Shown here piece after piece: positions 7,482 to 15,493 of a stretch of 23,250 nt of DNA. Position 1 is the first letter of the stretch, and the number at the start of each line of letters is the position of its first letter. The notes beneath the pieces are model-generated. The model was not told the origin of the DNA. It ran no database searches and worked only from the letters and a program-made list of their open reading frames with translations. The DNA lies in NCBI GenBank assembly GCA_016839905.1, contig JAEOTJ010000196.1, forward strand, positions 1 to 23,250, in the 5' to 3' direction. The DNA comes from Promethearchaeota archaeon (lineage in GTDB: Archaea > Asgardarchaeota > Lokiarchaeia > Sigynarchaeales > SOKP01). The position numbers and the translations under genes were made by a program.

Positions 7482-7916
7482 ATGGTCGATCAAGAATTAG
7501 TAAATCAAATCAAATCCAAATTAACTGATGCCGGAAAGGCCACGGTTGAAGATAATCTTAAACTATTTGAAGTTTATAAACAATTATCCTTAGAAAGCAA
7601 GGAATTAAATGCTGAATTTGAAGATATGGCAATGCTCGATATGGACTTTACTGGTCAAATTATTATTTCTGATGAGAATAAGAAATATTGGCTTGAATAT
7701 AAAGGAGGAAAAGTCGATTATGGAGAAGGTGATAAGGAGAATCCGTCCTTGACTTTTACAACGACCATTGGAACTTTTACAGGAATCCTTTTTGGAAAAA
7801 TTGAGATTTCAAGCGCTCACGAAGCGGGTGATGTTTCATTTGATGGTGGGAGTGAAGCCCTCATGGACTTTCAAGCAATCACTTCCGTTATAAATGAATT
7901 TATGCAAAGTATATAA
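7482..7916 (+). CDS. SCP2-like sterol/lipid-carrier domain protein
   Basis: 144 aa, a single SCP2-type domain with helices at 1-50 and the five-stranded sheet after. Diagnostic segments are GQIIISDENKKYWLEYKGGK (residues about 59-78), NPSLTFTTTIGTFTGILFGK (about 87-106), then the acidic loop with GDVSFDGGSEALMDFQAI (about 116-133), which matches the typical G-(D/K)-hydrophobic-x-(V/I)-x-G-D/G pattern. The family binds lipids or acyl-CoA in a hydrophobic tunnel. There is no signal peptide, so it is cytosolic. A link to the acyl-CoA mutase genes is conceivable but they are over 4 kb away. Confidence 0.85.
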   Translation: MVDQELVNQIKSKLTDAGKATVEDNLKLFEVYKQLSLESKELNAEFEDMAMLDMDFTGQIIISDENKKYWLEYKGGKVDYGEGDKENPSLTFTTTIGTFTGILFGKIEISSAHEAGDVSFDGGSEALMDFQAITSVINEFMQSI

Positions 7917-7974
7917 AATATTTTTATTTTAAAGTCAAATTCATTATAAACTAATAAAGAAGCTCTCTGATAAA

Positions 7975-7984
7975 TATTTAAATA
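7975..7984 (+). promoter_or_regulatory. Possible TATA box upstream of mntA-hepT
   Basis: TATTTAAATA lies about 82 nt before the mntA ATG at 8067. It contains a good archaeal TATA match (TTTAAATA). The surrounding sequence is extremely AT-rich, so the call is tentative. Confidence 0.25.
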
Positions 7985-8066
7985 TCTATCCTATCTTATT
8001 TAAAATAACATATAGATGTTTATTTTATTTTGATGAGTAAACATTTCTCAAAAATTCTAAAAAAGA

Positions 8067-8381
8067 ATGAGTACATACTTAAAAATGATGGATAATAAAG
8101 AAAAAATTCTAAAAATTCTAAAAAATTTTAAACCTGAATTAAAGAATAGATTTAAGGTAAAAAATTTAGGACTTTTTGGGTCTTATGTAAATGAAAAACA
8201 AACAGAAACGAGCGATATAGACATTCTTGTAGAATTTGATGTGGATGCCGATCTTTTTCATTATGTCGGTGTATGCCTCTTTCTTGAAGAGAAGCTTAAT
8301 AAAAAAGTTGATGTGGTATCATTATCCGCATTACGGGAAGAACTAAAAGGCATTATCTTGAATGAGGTAAGTTATGCTTGA
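8067..8381 (+). CDS. mntA: MntA-type minimal nucleotidyltransferase (antitoxin)
   Basis: 104 aa with the polymerase-beta-fold signature GSx10DxD: G38-S39, then D50-I-D52 in LGLFGSYVNEKQTETSDIDI. D82 in KKVDVV is the likely third carboxylate. In characterised MntA-HepT modules the antitoxin AMPylates a tyrosine next to the HepT active site and so silences its RNase. It overlaps hepT by 4 nt (TTGA), the tight coupling expected for such a pair. The annotated ATG at 8067 has no ribosome-binding site; ATGs at 8085 and 8088 (MMDNKEK) are alternatives. It sits beside two LRR-TIR genes. Confidence 0.92.
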   Translation: MSTYLKMMDNKEKILKILKNFKPELKNRFKVKNLGLFGSYVNEKQTETSDIDILVEFDVDADLFHYVGVCLFLEEKLNKKVDVVSLSALREELKGIILNEVSYA

Positions 8382-8704
8382 AGGATATTAAGTTATACTT
8401 AAAAGATATCTCTAAATCAATAAAAAGCATTGAATTCTTTATCAAAGGGATTACTTACGAACAATTTATGGAAGATGACAAAACATCTAGCGCAGTTATC
8501 AGAAAGTTTGAAATCATAGGAGAAGCTGCTAAACATATCCCTAAGGAAATTAGGGAAAAATATCCACAAATTCCTTGGAAAGAAATGGCAGGAATGAGGG
8601 ATAAATTAATTCACTCTTATTCTAATATTGATTATAAATTAGTATGGACAACTATTAAACAAAGATTACCAAAAGTTAAATCCCTACTTAAGAAAATAAC
8701 ATAG
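8378..8704 (+). CDS. hepT: HepT-type HEPN ribonuclease (toxin)
   Basis: 108 aa, the usual size. The HEPN RNase motif Rx4HxY is present as R74-DKLI-H79-S-Y81; Tyr81 is the position AMPylated by MntA in studied systems. The preceding segment IRKFEIIGEAAKHIP (41-55) is the conserved helix of the DUF86/HepT family, followed by PWKEMAGMRDKLIHSY. The start is TTG at 8378, overlapping the mntA stop (TTGA); no ATG is available in frame nearby. HEPN dimers cleave RNA, so the unpaired protein should be toxic. All catalytic residues are intact. Confidence 0.92.
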   Translation: MKDIKLYLKDISKSIKSIEFFIKGITYEQFMEDDKTSSAVIRKFEIIGEAAKHIPKEIREKYPQIPWKEMAGMRDKLIHSYSNIDYKLVWTTIKQRLPKVKSLLKKIT

Positions 8705-8747
8705 ATTTTTAAAGAAAAAAATTAGAAAAAATTTGTTTATAGTTTTA

Positions 8748-10424
8748 TTAACCTCTTTTTTCGAGGTTTGATATTCTTTCTGCGAGTCCATCTATTTTTC
8801 TTATTATATCACTTAATTTCTCATCCAACATAAGGCGGAATCGTTCATATATATCGATAATACCTAATCTCCGCTCTTCTTTTTCCATTAAGTTAATTTC
8901 TCGCTTAAAATTCTCTATGTATTTGTATACATCCTCACAAAACGCATCGAAGTTATCAACATCATATTCTAATCCTAATTCCCGAGAAAGGTTTATTTCC
9001 GCTAAATCTGGCCAATCTATGTCTTTACCTTTTAGGGGAATGACCGGAATAGAGAATTTATCCGCGAGCTGGAGTTCATTAGCACAATCTACGGAATTAA
9101 AAACTGATTTATTAGTCCCAATAAACAGTATCAACTGGCTTTTTTGCACAGCATTTAACATCCACTCATCAATATTACCAGCAAGATCAGACTCACAAAA
9201 AAATACTTGGGATATTTCCTTTTGTTTTTCCAAGTAATTTACAAGCTCTTCAATGCGGTAAGGCTCAAAATCGATAATTGCATGAGAAATGAATACTATA
9301 ATCGTAGCTTTCACTCTAAGGTATTCTCTAATTAAATCTGGAACTTTCTGCGAGACAACCAGTTCTTCAGGAGTAAGAGGATTGTTGGATAAATCTAGAT
9401 CGGTAAGCTCTTTGAGTGCCCATAACTGTGTAGGAATTTCAGTAAATTGGTTATTGCTAAGATTTAGATTATTAATCGACGTTAAATTAACAAAAGACTC
9501 TGGTAATGTAGTTAATCCATTACTAGATAAATCGAGAATCTCTAATTCCTTTAATTCTCCAAAAGACTCGGGTAACTTTTCTATTCGATTACGCGAAATG
9601 ATCAAGGATTTTAGATTATTAAAAATTCCAAAATTTTCTGGTAAGGAATTTATGCCATATCCAATGAATTTCCACTCCGTGACTTTACCATCCTCTACTT
9701 TTATAGCTAATCTAGAAATCCTACGCTTTTTCTTTTCATCTTCAATGGTATCCTTTTCAATTTCACGAATGATCTCAATCTTTTCTTTAGGGAGATTATG
9801 CGTTGCTTGAAACTGAAGTATATTTGGTGCGAGTATAATACCTCCTCTTTTAACTACACTATTTAATACATTGAGACTTACATCGTTCCATTCAAGATCA
9901 TTAAAAACTACATCTAAAAATTTTAGATTTTCTAAATTTCCTAACCATTCTGGTAAAAATGTTAAATTATTTTTTTGCATGTTAAGATGAGATAAGTTGT
10001 TAAGTTCCTTCATCCATTCGGGGATAGAGGCAAAATCATTATTTTCTAGATTAAGACGGCTCAGATTCTTAAGCTCTCCCATCCATTCCGGTAATGATTT
10101 TAAATGGTTGGTCGATATGTTTAATGATTCTAAATCTTTGAAATTTCTAATAAAATCTGGAACTATGTCAATCTCTTTATATTTAAGGCTTAAACCTTTT
10201 AGAGATTTAAGATTGCTCACAGAGTCATAAACTTTATGTAGATCTTTCTCGGATAAATCTAAATAATAGAAATTAATACCTATATATATTACATTATCTC
10301 CATCAAGAAAATAAAGGAATTCCGCATTATCTAAATTCTGTTTATAAAAATCGTTGTGAACTTTTTTTAATTCCTTTCCTGTAAGTTTTGAGATTTCTTT
10401 AATTGCTTTTAGATCCTCACTCAT
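8748..10424 (-). CDS. LRR-TIR protein 1 with C-terminal helical region
   Basis: 558 aa from the ATG at 10424; a GTG at 10433 would add three residues, but AGTGGA four nt before the ATG looks like the ribosome-binding site, and the paralogue also begins MS-D. Residues below use the GTG numbering. Leucine-rich repeats of the LPEw/fgxLxxLxxLxLxxN type fill 75-180 and 250-360, split by a charged insert (190-245). A TIR domain follows (378-510: VFISHAIIDFEPYR, FFCESDLAGNIDEW, LILFIGTNKS, CANELQLA, IPVIPLKG). Glu453 in CANEL is the expected NADase glutamate. The tail 515-561 is predicted helical or coiled coil. There is no signal peptide, so it is a cytosolic, immune-type sensor-effector. NADase activity versus scaffold role is inference. 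It lies 91 nt downstream of its paralogue, on the same strand. Confidence 0.9.
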   Translation of the reverse strand: MSEDLKAIKEISKLTGKELKKVHNDFYKQNLDNAEFLYFLDGDNVIYIGINFYYLDLSEKDLHKVYDSVSNLKSLKGLSLKYKEIDIVPDFIRNFKDLESLNISTNHLKSLPEWMGELKNLSRLNLENNDFASIPEWMKELNNLSHLNMQKNNLTFLPEWLGNLENLKFLDVVFNDLEWNDVSLNVLNSVVKRGGIILAPNILQFQATHNLPKEKIEIIREIEKDTIEDEKKKRRISRLAIKVEDGKVTEWKFIGYGINSLPENFGIFNNLKSLIISRNRIEKLPESFGELKELEILDLSSNGLTTLPESFVNLTSINNLNLSNNQFTEIPTQLWALKELTDLDLSNNPLTPEELVVSQKVPDLIREYLRVKATIIVFISHAIIDFEPYRIEELVNYLEKQKEISQVFFCESDLAGNIDEWMLNAVQKSQLILFIGTNKSVFNSVDCANELQLADKFSIPVIPLKGKDIDWPDLAEINLSRELGLEYDVDNFDAFCEDVYKYIENFKREINLMEKEERRLGIIDIYERFRLMLDEKLSDIIRKIDGLAERISNLEKRG

Positions 10425-10522
10425 TATTTCCACTTTTCTTTTAGTATTATTTAAAATAATTGAATTTAAAATAGTATATTATTAATTTACACTTGGAATT
10501 TATATAATTTAAAAAAAAAAGA

Positions 10523-12232
10523 TTAATAACCTTTATTCTCAAGATCTGCAATTCTTACTGATAGATTCTTTATATTTTCTGCAAGTCCATCTATTTTTCT
10601 TACTACTTCACTTAATTTCTCATCCAACATTAGTCGAAATCGTTCATAGATGTCCATTATGCCTTTCTGCCGCGCCTCCTTATCCATCAAATCAATTTCT
10701 CGCTTGAAATTCTCAATATATTTGTATACATCGGAACAAAATTCCTCAAAGTTATCAGTATCATATTCTAATCCTAGTTCTCGAGAGAGATTTTTCTCTG
10801 CCAAATCCGGCCAATCTACATCCTTACCTTTTAGGGGAATAACGGGGATTGAAAATTTATCAGCAAGCTGTAATTCATTTGCACAATCTACTGAATGAAA
10901 AACAGATTTATTTGTCCCAATAAATAATATTAATTGACATTTTTGCACCGCGTCTAACATCCATTCATCAATATTTCCCGCAAGATCTTCTTCGCAAAAA
11001 AATACCTGAGATATTTCTTTTTGTTTTTCCAAATATTCCACAAGAGCTCCTATGCGATAGGGTTCGAAATCGATAACTGCGTGAGAAATAAAAACTCTAA
11101 TCGTTGCCTTCTTTTTTAAATACTTTAAGATGAGATCAGGAACTTTCGTTATAATGTTTTTTTCTTCATCACTAAAAGGATTGTTATCTAAATTTAATTC
11201 GGTTAACTCTGTGAGACTCCATAATTGAGTGGGTATCTCAGTAAATTTATTACCACTTAAATTCAGTTTTGTAATTGAAGTTAAATTGACAAAAGATTCA
11301 GGTAGTGATGTTAATTTATTGTTGGATAAATCAAGTTCTTTCAGTTTATTTAATTCTCCAATGGATTCAGGTAATGAAACTAATGGTGATTTAGTTATAG
11401 TCATTTTTTGTAGATTTTTAAATACTCCGAAATTTTCTGGTAAAGATTCTAATTTATAATAATCACCAAGAATAGTGCATTCAATTAATTGTCCTTCTTT
11501 AAATTTATATATTCTTTCAGGGGGATTTAAATTGAACCAACCTCTAACATCTTTATTCAATACATAATATTTTTGTTTTTCAATTTCGTTGATTATCTTT
11601 AAATTCTCTAGAGGAATATTTACATGGAAAGAAAGTTCAATTGTAGAAGGGACTTTTGCTCTCCCCCTATTTTCTACTCTATCAAACAAAACCTTCAATA
11701 TGTTTATATTTTCTTGATTTATTTCAATGGGATTAGCAATTACATTAAAATGTTTTAATTCTTTTAAGTTAAGTAACCAGTCAGGTATAATTGTTATGTC
11801 ATTACCACCTAAGTCCAACATCTCAAGGCTATTGAATTCTCTAAGCCATTCAGGGACTTTAGTAAAATATTGATTTCTTAATGTTAATCTTTTAATTTTT
11901 TTTAGGTTCTTAAACCATTCAAGGTGTAATTTTTCATCAGTTCTCCATATGGTGAATATTTCTAAATTTTCCAACTTATTAACTTGTTCTCCCAAAAGCC
12001 CTAATTTAACCTCATCTAAGGTGAGGTCCTTAAAATCAAAACAAAGCATTTTTATTGAACCATCTTCTCTATTAAAATTAAATATATTGGAACTGTGTGA
12101 AGTGGAGGGGGAGTCACTAAGAGGAGCGGTGGGATCATCCATACTAACCAGGTTTAAAGTTTTCCCGTAGATTTCTTCTATCTGTTTCAATATTCTCCTA
12201 TCTTCTTTCTTTATTCCTTTTACATCACTCAT
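10523..12232 (-). CDS. LRR-TIR protein 2, paralogue of LRR-TIR 1
   Basis: 569 aa from the ATG at 12232 (a GTG at 12244 would add four). GTGA eight nt before the ATG and the MSDV start, like MSED in the paralogue, support this choice. In GTG numbering: a unique N-terminus rich in Ser (35-55), a first LRR block (90-175), a long insert (180-260), a second LRR block (264-365), TIR (383-515) with Glu457 in SVDCANEL, and a helical tail (518-573). From the TIR onward I count close to 90% identity to the neighbour over the TIR, whereas residues 1-260 are barely alignable. This suggests a shared effector with changed sensing. It is first in a two-gene minus-strand unit and diverges from the Sm-like gene. 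Confidence 0.9.
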   Translation of the reverse strand: MSDVKGIKKEDRRILKQIEEIYGKTLNLVSMDDPTAPLSDSPSTSHSSNIFNFNREDGSIKMLCFDFKDLTLDEVKLGLLGEQVNKLENLEIFTIWRTDEKLHLEWFKNLKKIKRLTLRNQYFTKVPEWLREFNSLEMLDLGGNDITIIPDWLLNLKELKHFNVIANPIEINQENINILKVLFDRVENRGRAKVPSTIELSFHVNIPLENLKIINEIEKQKYYVLNKDVRGWFNLNPPERIYKFKEGQLIECTILGDYYKLESLPENFGVFKNLQKMTITKSPLVSLPESIGELNKLKELDLSNNKLTSLPESFVNLTSITKLNLSGNKFTEIPTQLWSLTELTELNLDNNPFSDEEKNIITKVPDLILKYLKKKATIRVFISHAVIDFEPYRIGALVEYLEKQKEISQVFFCEEDLAGNIDEWMLDAVQKCQLILFIGTNKSVFHSVDCANELQLADKFSIPVIPLKGKDVDWPDLAEKNLSRELGLEYDTDNFEEFCSDVYKYIENFKREIDLMDKEARQKGIMDIYERFRLMLDEKLSEVVRKIDGLAENIKNLSVRIADLENKGY

Positions 12233-12245
12233 TTGCTTTTTCACA

Positions 12246-12258
12246 TTTTTTTTTTTTT
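12246..12258 (-). repeat. 13-nt homopolymer just upstream of LRR-TIR 2
   Basis: A run of thirteen T on the plus strand (thirteen A in the sense of LRR-TIR 2) ends directly before TGTGAAAAAGCAAATG of that gene. Such tracts change length easily and could alter promoter or leader spacing. No frame-changing effect on the coding part is visible. Confidence 0.5.
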
Positions 12259-12403
12259 ATTTCTAATTCATAAATATACAAATATGAAACATTGAGTTTT
12301 AAATATTTCACTTTAAACTCTTATTTATTATCATAACAAAATTTAACAATGATTTACAACATATTTATACAAATAAATTGATATATTTGGAGAAAAAAAT
12401 ATA

Positions 12404-12631
12404 ATGACAATTGAATTAACTGGAAGAGAGAGCATTAAAGATGTTCTAATAAAATTGAAAAATAAAGTTGCCACTGTTACCCTTAATTGCGGTAATACTT
12501 ATAAAGGCATTGTGGCATCTGTTGAACCTGAATGTACTATAATAAAAGAATTAACTGGAAAAGAATTTTTTAATGTAGTAATTCAAACAAGCACGATTAT
12601 TGCTGTAGAATATCGGGCTCGTGAAGCATGA
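12404..12631 (+). CDS. Sm-like (LSm/Hfq-type barrel) small protein
   Basis: 75 aa. A short N-terminal helix (8-18) leads into a five-strand SH3-like barrel: KVATVTLNCGNTYKGIVASV (22-41) matches the Sm1 pattern of V-x-V-x-L-x-x-G-x-x-(Y/F)-x-G-x-(V/L), and ELTGKEFFNVVIQTS then IIAVEYRAR (49-72) fits the later strands. The phrase TGKEFF...AVE(Y)RAR is typical of a small family of Sm-like proteins in archaea and bacteria. It may bind RNA or nucleotides as a ring; the actual ligand is unknown. A TTTATA element at about 12364-12369 and GGAG at 12390-12393 precede it. It is divergent from LRR-TIR 2 and 141 nt before gshA. Confidence 0.65.
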   Translation: MTIELTGRESIKDVLIKLKNKVATVTLNCGNTYKGIVASVEPECTIIKELTGKEFFNVVIQTSTIIAVEYRAREA

Positions 12632-12772
12632 GTCATAAACTCCTGTATATTTCTAAATCTTTATCATTTTTATTATTTTTTATTATTGTATTTTCGATAT
12701 CCAATTATATAAATTATATCATTTACATAGTTTTTTTAAAATAATTTATTTTTTTTCTGTTGAGTAATTAAA

Positions 12773-14020
12773 ATGCTTTTAAGCACTGAGCATCTACAAA
12801 CCATTTTAATAAAAAAAATAGAAGAAATCAATGCCTGGTTTGGTGCTAAATTTAAGTACTTAAAAGAAAATAATATTCCTTTACCAATTTATTCTTCCTT
12901 TGATTTGAGAGATAGTGGATATAAGGCTTCTATTGTAGATTCAAACATATTTCCTTCCGGCTTTAATAATCTTGACTTAAAATCACGAAAATATGCTTCA
13001 AATCTTTTTTTAAAACATCTCTCTTTAATCTCATCCACAAAAGATATTCTCATTATTCCAGAAAACCATACAAGAAATTTACATTATTTCAATAATCTCA
13101 ATGTTCTTTATCAGATTTTAAATGCTGCCGGTTTTAAAACTATATTTGGATATATTGAAAATAGTAAAAATGATACTAAAATAATGATTGATGATAATGC
13201 AAATCGTTTAAAAATTGAAAAGATTTTTCGTAATGGGAATAAAATTAATACTAAAACATTTAAAGATGGTATAATTCTGCTTAATAATGACCTTTCTTTA
13301 AAACAACCAGAGATATTAGAAAATATCAATCAACAAATTTTCCCATCTACTTTATTAGGGTGGTATAATCGAAAAAAAAGTACTCATTTTCAATTTTTTA
13401 ATGATTTGGTGGAAGAATTTGCTTTAGATTTTTCTATTGAACCTTGGCTTCTAAGGACAATATTTACTCATGAAGACAATATTGATTTCAAGGAGAAAAA
13501 AACTATAATATGTCTCTCTGAGAGAGTGGATATATTGATTCAAAAGATTACAAAGAAATATAAAAAACATAAAATTGATAAAAAACCTTTTGTCTTTATT
13601 AAAGATAATTCGGGTACTTATGGTTTAGGTATAATTAAAGTTTCTTCTGGAAAAGAAGTGTTATCCCTCAATTCTAAAAATAGAAAGAAAATGATTTTTG
13701 GCAAGCAGCGGAAACGTATTAAAAGCGTGTTGATTCAAGAAGGTATTTACACCCATTATTTTATAGATAATTATCCTGCTGAGCCAGTCTTATACAACGT
13801 TGATGAAGAAGTTATTGGTGGATTCATGAGATTCAATACAAGAAAGGATGAAAGTACAAACCTTAATACAAAAGGCATGAATTTTGACAAATTACAAAAA
13901 AATCCATTAACAGAACCCATAATAAAAAAGAACGGTACACTTTCTTTATATGAAATACTTGCTAAAATTGCTACTTTAGCTATAGCTCGAGAGTATAAAC
14001 ATTATCTGAATGTCAAGTGA
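12773..14020 (+). CDS. gshA: Glutamate-cysteine ligase, Acidithiobacillus-type GshA family
   Basis: 415 aa. It joins glutamate and cysteine with ATP to give gamma-glutamylcysteine, the first step to glutathione. I recognise the family by DSNIFPSGFNNL (56-67), LIIPENHTRN (93-102), ILLNNDLS (168-175), GWYNRKKSTHF (196-206), FVFIKDNSGTYGLGI (273-287), LIQEGIYTHYF (320-330) and EPVLYNVDEEVIGGFMRFN (337-355). This is the family first seen in Acidithiobacillus and other proteobacteria, distinct from E. coli GshA and plant types. The next gene encodes glutathione synthetase, which firmly supports the call. Its stop lies within the ribosome-binding site of gshB. A glutathione pathway is not usual in archaea, so transfer from bacteria is likely. 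Confidence 0.9.
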   Translation: MLLSTEHLQTILIKKIEEINAWFGAKFKYLKENNIPLPIYSSFDLRDSGYKASIVDSNIFPSGFNNLDLKSRKYASNLFLKHLSLISSTKDILIIPENHTRNLHYFNNLNVLYQILNAAGFKTIFGYIENSKNDTKIMIDDNANRLKIEKIFRNGNKINTKTFKDGIILLNNDLSLKQPEILENINQQIFPSTLLGWYNRKKSTHFQFFNDLVEEFALDFSIEPWLLRTIFTHEDNIDFKEKKTIICLSERVDILIQKITKKYKKHKIDKKPFVFIKDNSGTYGLGIIKVSSGKEVLSLNSKNRKKMIFGKQRKRIKSVLIQEGIYTHYFIDNYPAEPVLYNVDEEVIGGFMRFNTRKDESTNLNTKGMNFDKLQKNPLTEPIIKKNGTLSLYEILAKIATLAIAREYKHYLNVK

Positions 14021-14022
14021 TT
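14016..14022 (+). promoter_or_regulatory. Ribosome-binding site of gshB overlapping the gshA stop
   Basis: AGTGATT at 14016-14022 contains the GTGAT core that pairs with archaeal 16S rRNA, three nt before the ATG at 14026, and includes the TGA stop of gshA. It points to translational coupling and decides the gshB start at 14026 over an in-frame GTG at 14017. Confidence 0.5.
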
Positions 14023-14025
14023 ATT

Positions 14026-14940
14026 ATGAAATGGTTGTTTATTATTGATCCGATTGAAGATTTGAACTATGAAACAGATTCAACTTACGCAATAATGAAA
14101 GAAGCTTTTCGTCAAGGGATTGAGGTTTTTTTTTGCCGAGTTCAAGACCTTTTTCACGATAATGAAGTAAAAAGCATATCTAAATCATTTTCTCTTATAT
14201 CGGAAGGTTATAAATTAGGTCCTAATATGCTCTCAAATTTGGATTCTTACGATATAATTTTCATAAGAAAAGATCCCCCATATGATATGGCCTTCCATCA
14301 TTCCACGCAATTACTTTCTCTTACAAAAACAAGGGTTGTTAATTCTCCTAAAGCGCTAAGAGATTTCAATGAAAAATTAATAATACTTCCGTTTGAAAAA
14401 TTCATTCCTGAAACATTAGTTACTTCTAATGAAGCTCGAATAAAATCTTTTTTAAAAATCCAACCAAATGGTTTTATTCTCAAATCTTTAGCTTCTTATC
14501 AAGGGCGTTCTGTTGAATGGATTAAAGAAGAAAATGAAAACTCTGAAAAAATAATAAGGAAGTTTTCGAACAACTTTACAACACCTATAATGATTCAAGA
14601 ATTCTTGCCTGATGTGAAAGTTGGAGATAAGAGAATCTTAGTTTTAGGTGGTAAAATTATTGGAGCTGTCTTACGCGAACCTCGAGAAAATAGTTACCTG
14701 GCAAATCTAGGACAAGGGGGAATAGCTAGAAAAACTAACATCTCAAAACGAGATAAACAAATTGTTGAAGGAATTTCTAGTTTTCTCTTGGATAATGGGC
14801 TATATTTTGTTGGTCTTGATGTCATTGGTGATTTTCTCACTGAAATTAACATAACTTGTCCAACTGGAATCGTTCATATAAATAAATTAAATGGTGTTGT
14901 CTTGGAAAAAGAAATCGTTAATTTCTTTAGAAATATCTAA
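14026..14940 (+). CDS. gshB: Glutathione synthetase, prokaryotic ATP-grasp type
   Basis: 304 aa, slightly shorter than E. coli GshB (316). It adds glycine to gamma-glutamylcysteine using ATP. Family segments, numbered from an alternative GTG three codons upstream: LFIIDPIEDLNYETDSTYA (7-25), RKDPPYDMAF (84-93), VVNSPKALRDFNEKL (107-121), PETLVTS (131-137), FILKSLASYQGRSV (153-166), MIQEFLPDVKVGDKRILVLG (192-211), NLGQGGIARKTNISKRD (230-246) and FVGLDVIGDFLTEINITCPTG (264-284). The Gly-rich ATP-grasp loop reads SLASYQGRSV, in which the usual DGMGG is not well kept. The start is ATG at 14026, as family members begin M-K. It forms an operon with gshA. Glutathione is the inferred product. Confidence 0.9.
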   Translation: MKWLFIIDPIEDLNYETDSTYAIMKEAFRQGIEVFFCRVQDLFHDNEVKSISKSFSLISEGYKLGPNMLSNLDSYDIIFIRKDPPYDMAFHHSTQLLSLTKTRVVNSPKALRDFNEKLIILPFEKFIPETLVTSNEARIKSFLKIQPNGFILKSLASYQGRSVEWIKEENENSEKIIRKFSNNFTTPIMIQEFLPDVKVGDKRILVLGGKIIGAVLREPRENSYLANLGQGGIARKTNISKRDKQIVEGISSFLLDNGLYFVGLDVIGDFLTEINITCPTGIVHINKLNGVVLEKEIVNFFRNI

Positions 14941-15088
14941 CTAAGATAACTGGAGCTATAATATATATTTTATTTGAATCTTTTAAACCTAATCCTATTA
15001 TAATTATTAATATATCTCGATAAATTTTTATTTATATTTTATTATTAATACTCTAGAAGTAAAGCAATTTTTGTAGCAACTTAGAAAA

Positions 15089-15493
15089 ATGACTACACAA
15101 GAAAAGTTTGAATTTAAAGAGCTATACAATGAGATAACAAAAGCAAAGGAGCATATTTTAGGATTGAAAGACAATTGGGATGATAATGGTAGCCCAAGTT
15201 TTAATCAAGAGCAATGGAAACGAGCAACTGATTATTTGAAAGAACTTTCTAAAAAATTTTTTTCAGAATATAAACTCATAATTCAGACACCAAAAATACT
15301 CCCTGTTGCCGATACAAGTATTGATATTACATGGAGCTCTCAATTGATGGATTTTACTATAAACTATCCCAATGATTTGAAAGAACTACCTTGCTTTTAT
15401 GGAAAAGATACCGATGGAAATGAACTTGAAGGTATTATTAGTACGGATAATTTAAACTCAGTGGTTTTACTTTGGTTGAAAATACATCAATGA
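15089..15493 (+). CDS. Hypothetical protein with NWDDNGSP motif, first of a two-gene unit
   Basis: 134 aa, not assigned to a named family. It has a helical N-terminus, then LKDNWDDNGSPSFNQEQWKRA (residues about 26-46), close to the NWDGYGAP-x-P motif of many short bacterial proteins encoded in two-gene, mobile, toxin-antitoxin-like pairs. A beta-rich middle follows (KLIIQTPKILPVADTSIDITW, about 62-82, and LMDFTINYP), with no catalytic motif visible. No signal peptide or membrane segment. It overlaps the next gene by 4 nt (ATGA), so the two are made together. No ribosome-binding site precedes the ATG. The likeness to the bacterial family is a motif-level impression. Confidence 0.7.
   Translation: MTTQEKFEFKELYNEITKAKEHILGLKDNWDDNGSPSFNQEQWKRATDYLKELSKKFFSEYKLIIQTPKILPVADTSIDITWSSQLMDFTINYPNDLKELPCFYGKDTDGNELEGIISTDNLNSVVLLWLKIHQ

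Noticed and set aside
8033..8095. ATG frame of 20 codons overlapping the mntA start
   Set aside because: No ribosome-binding site, Lys/Asn-rich low-complexity product, and it overlaps the mntA start region.
8089..8131. Short repeated AAAAATTCT units near mntA
   Set aside because: Low-complexity AT-rich sequence, partly coding for Lys-Ile-Leu; too few and too irregular for a CRISPR or iteron array.
8917..10230. Plus-strand frames opposite LRR-TIR 1 (up to 173 codons)
   Set aside because: Leu-rich repeats on one strand give long open frames on the other; the Ser/Leu/Phe-rich products have no motif, and the same shadows recur opposite LRR-TIR 2.
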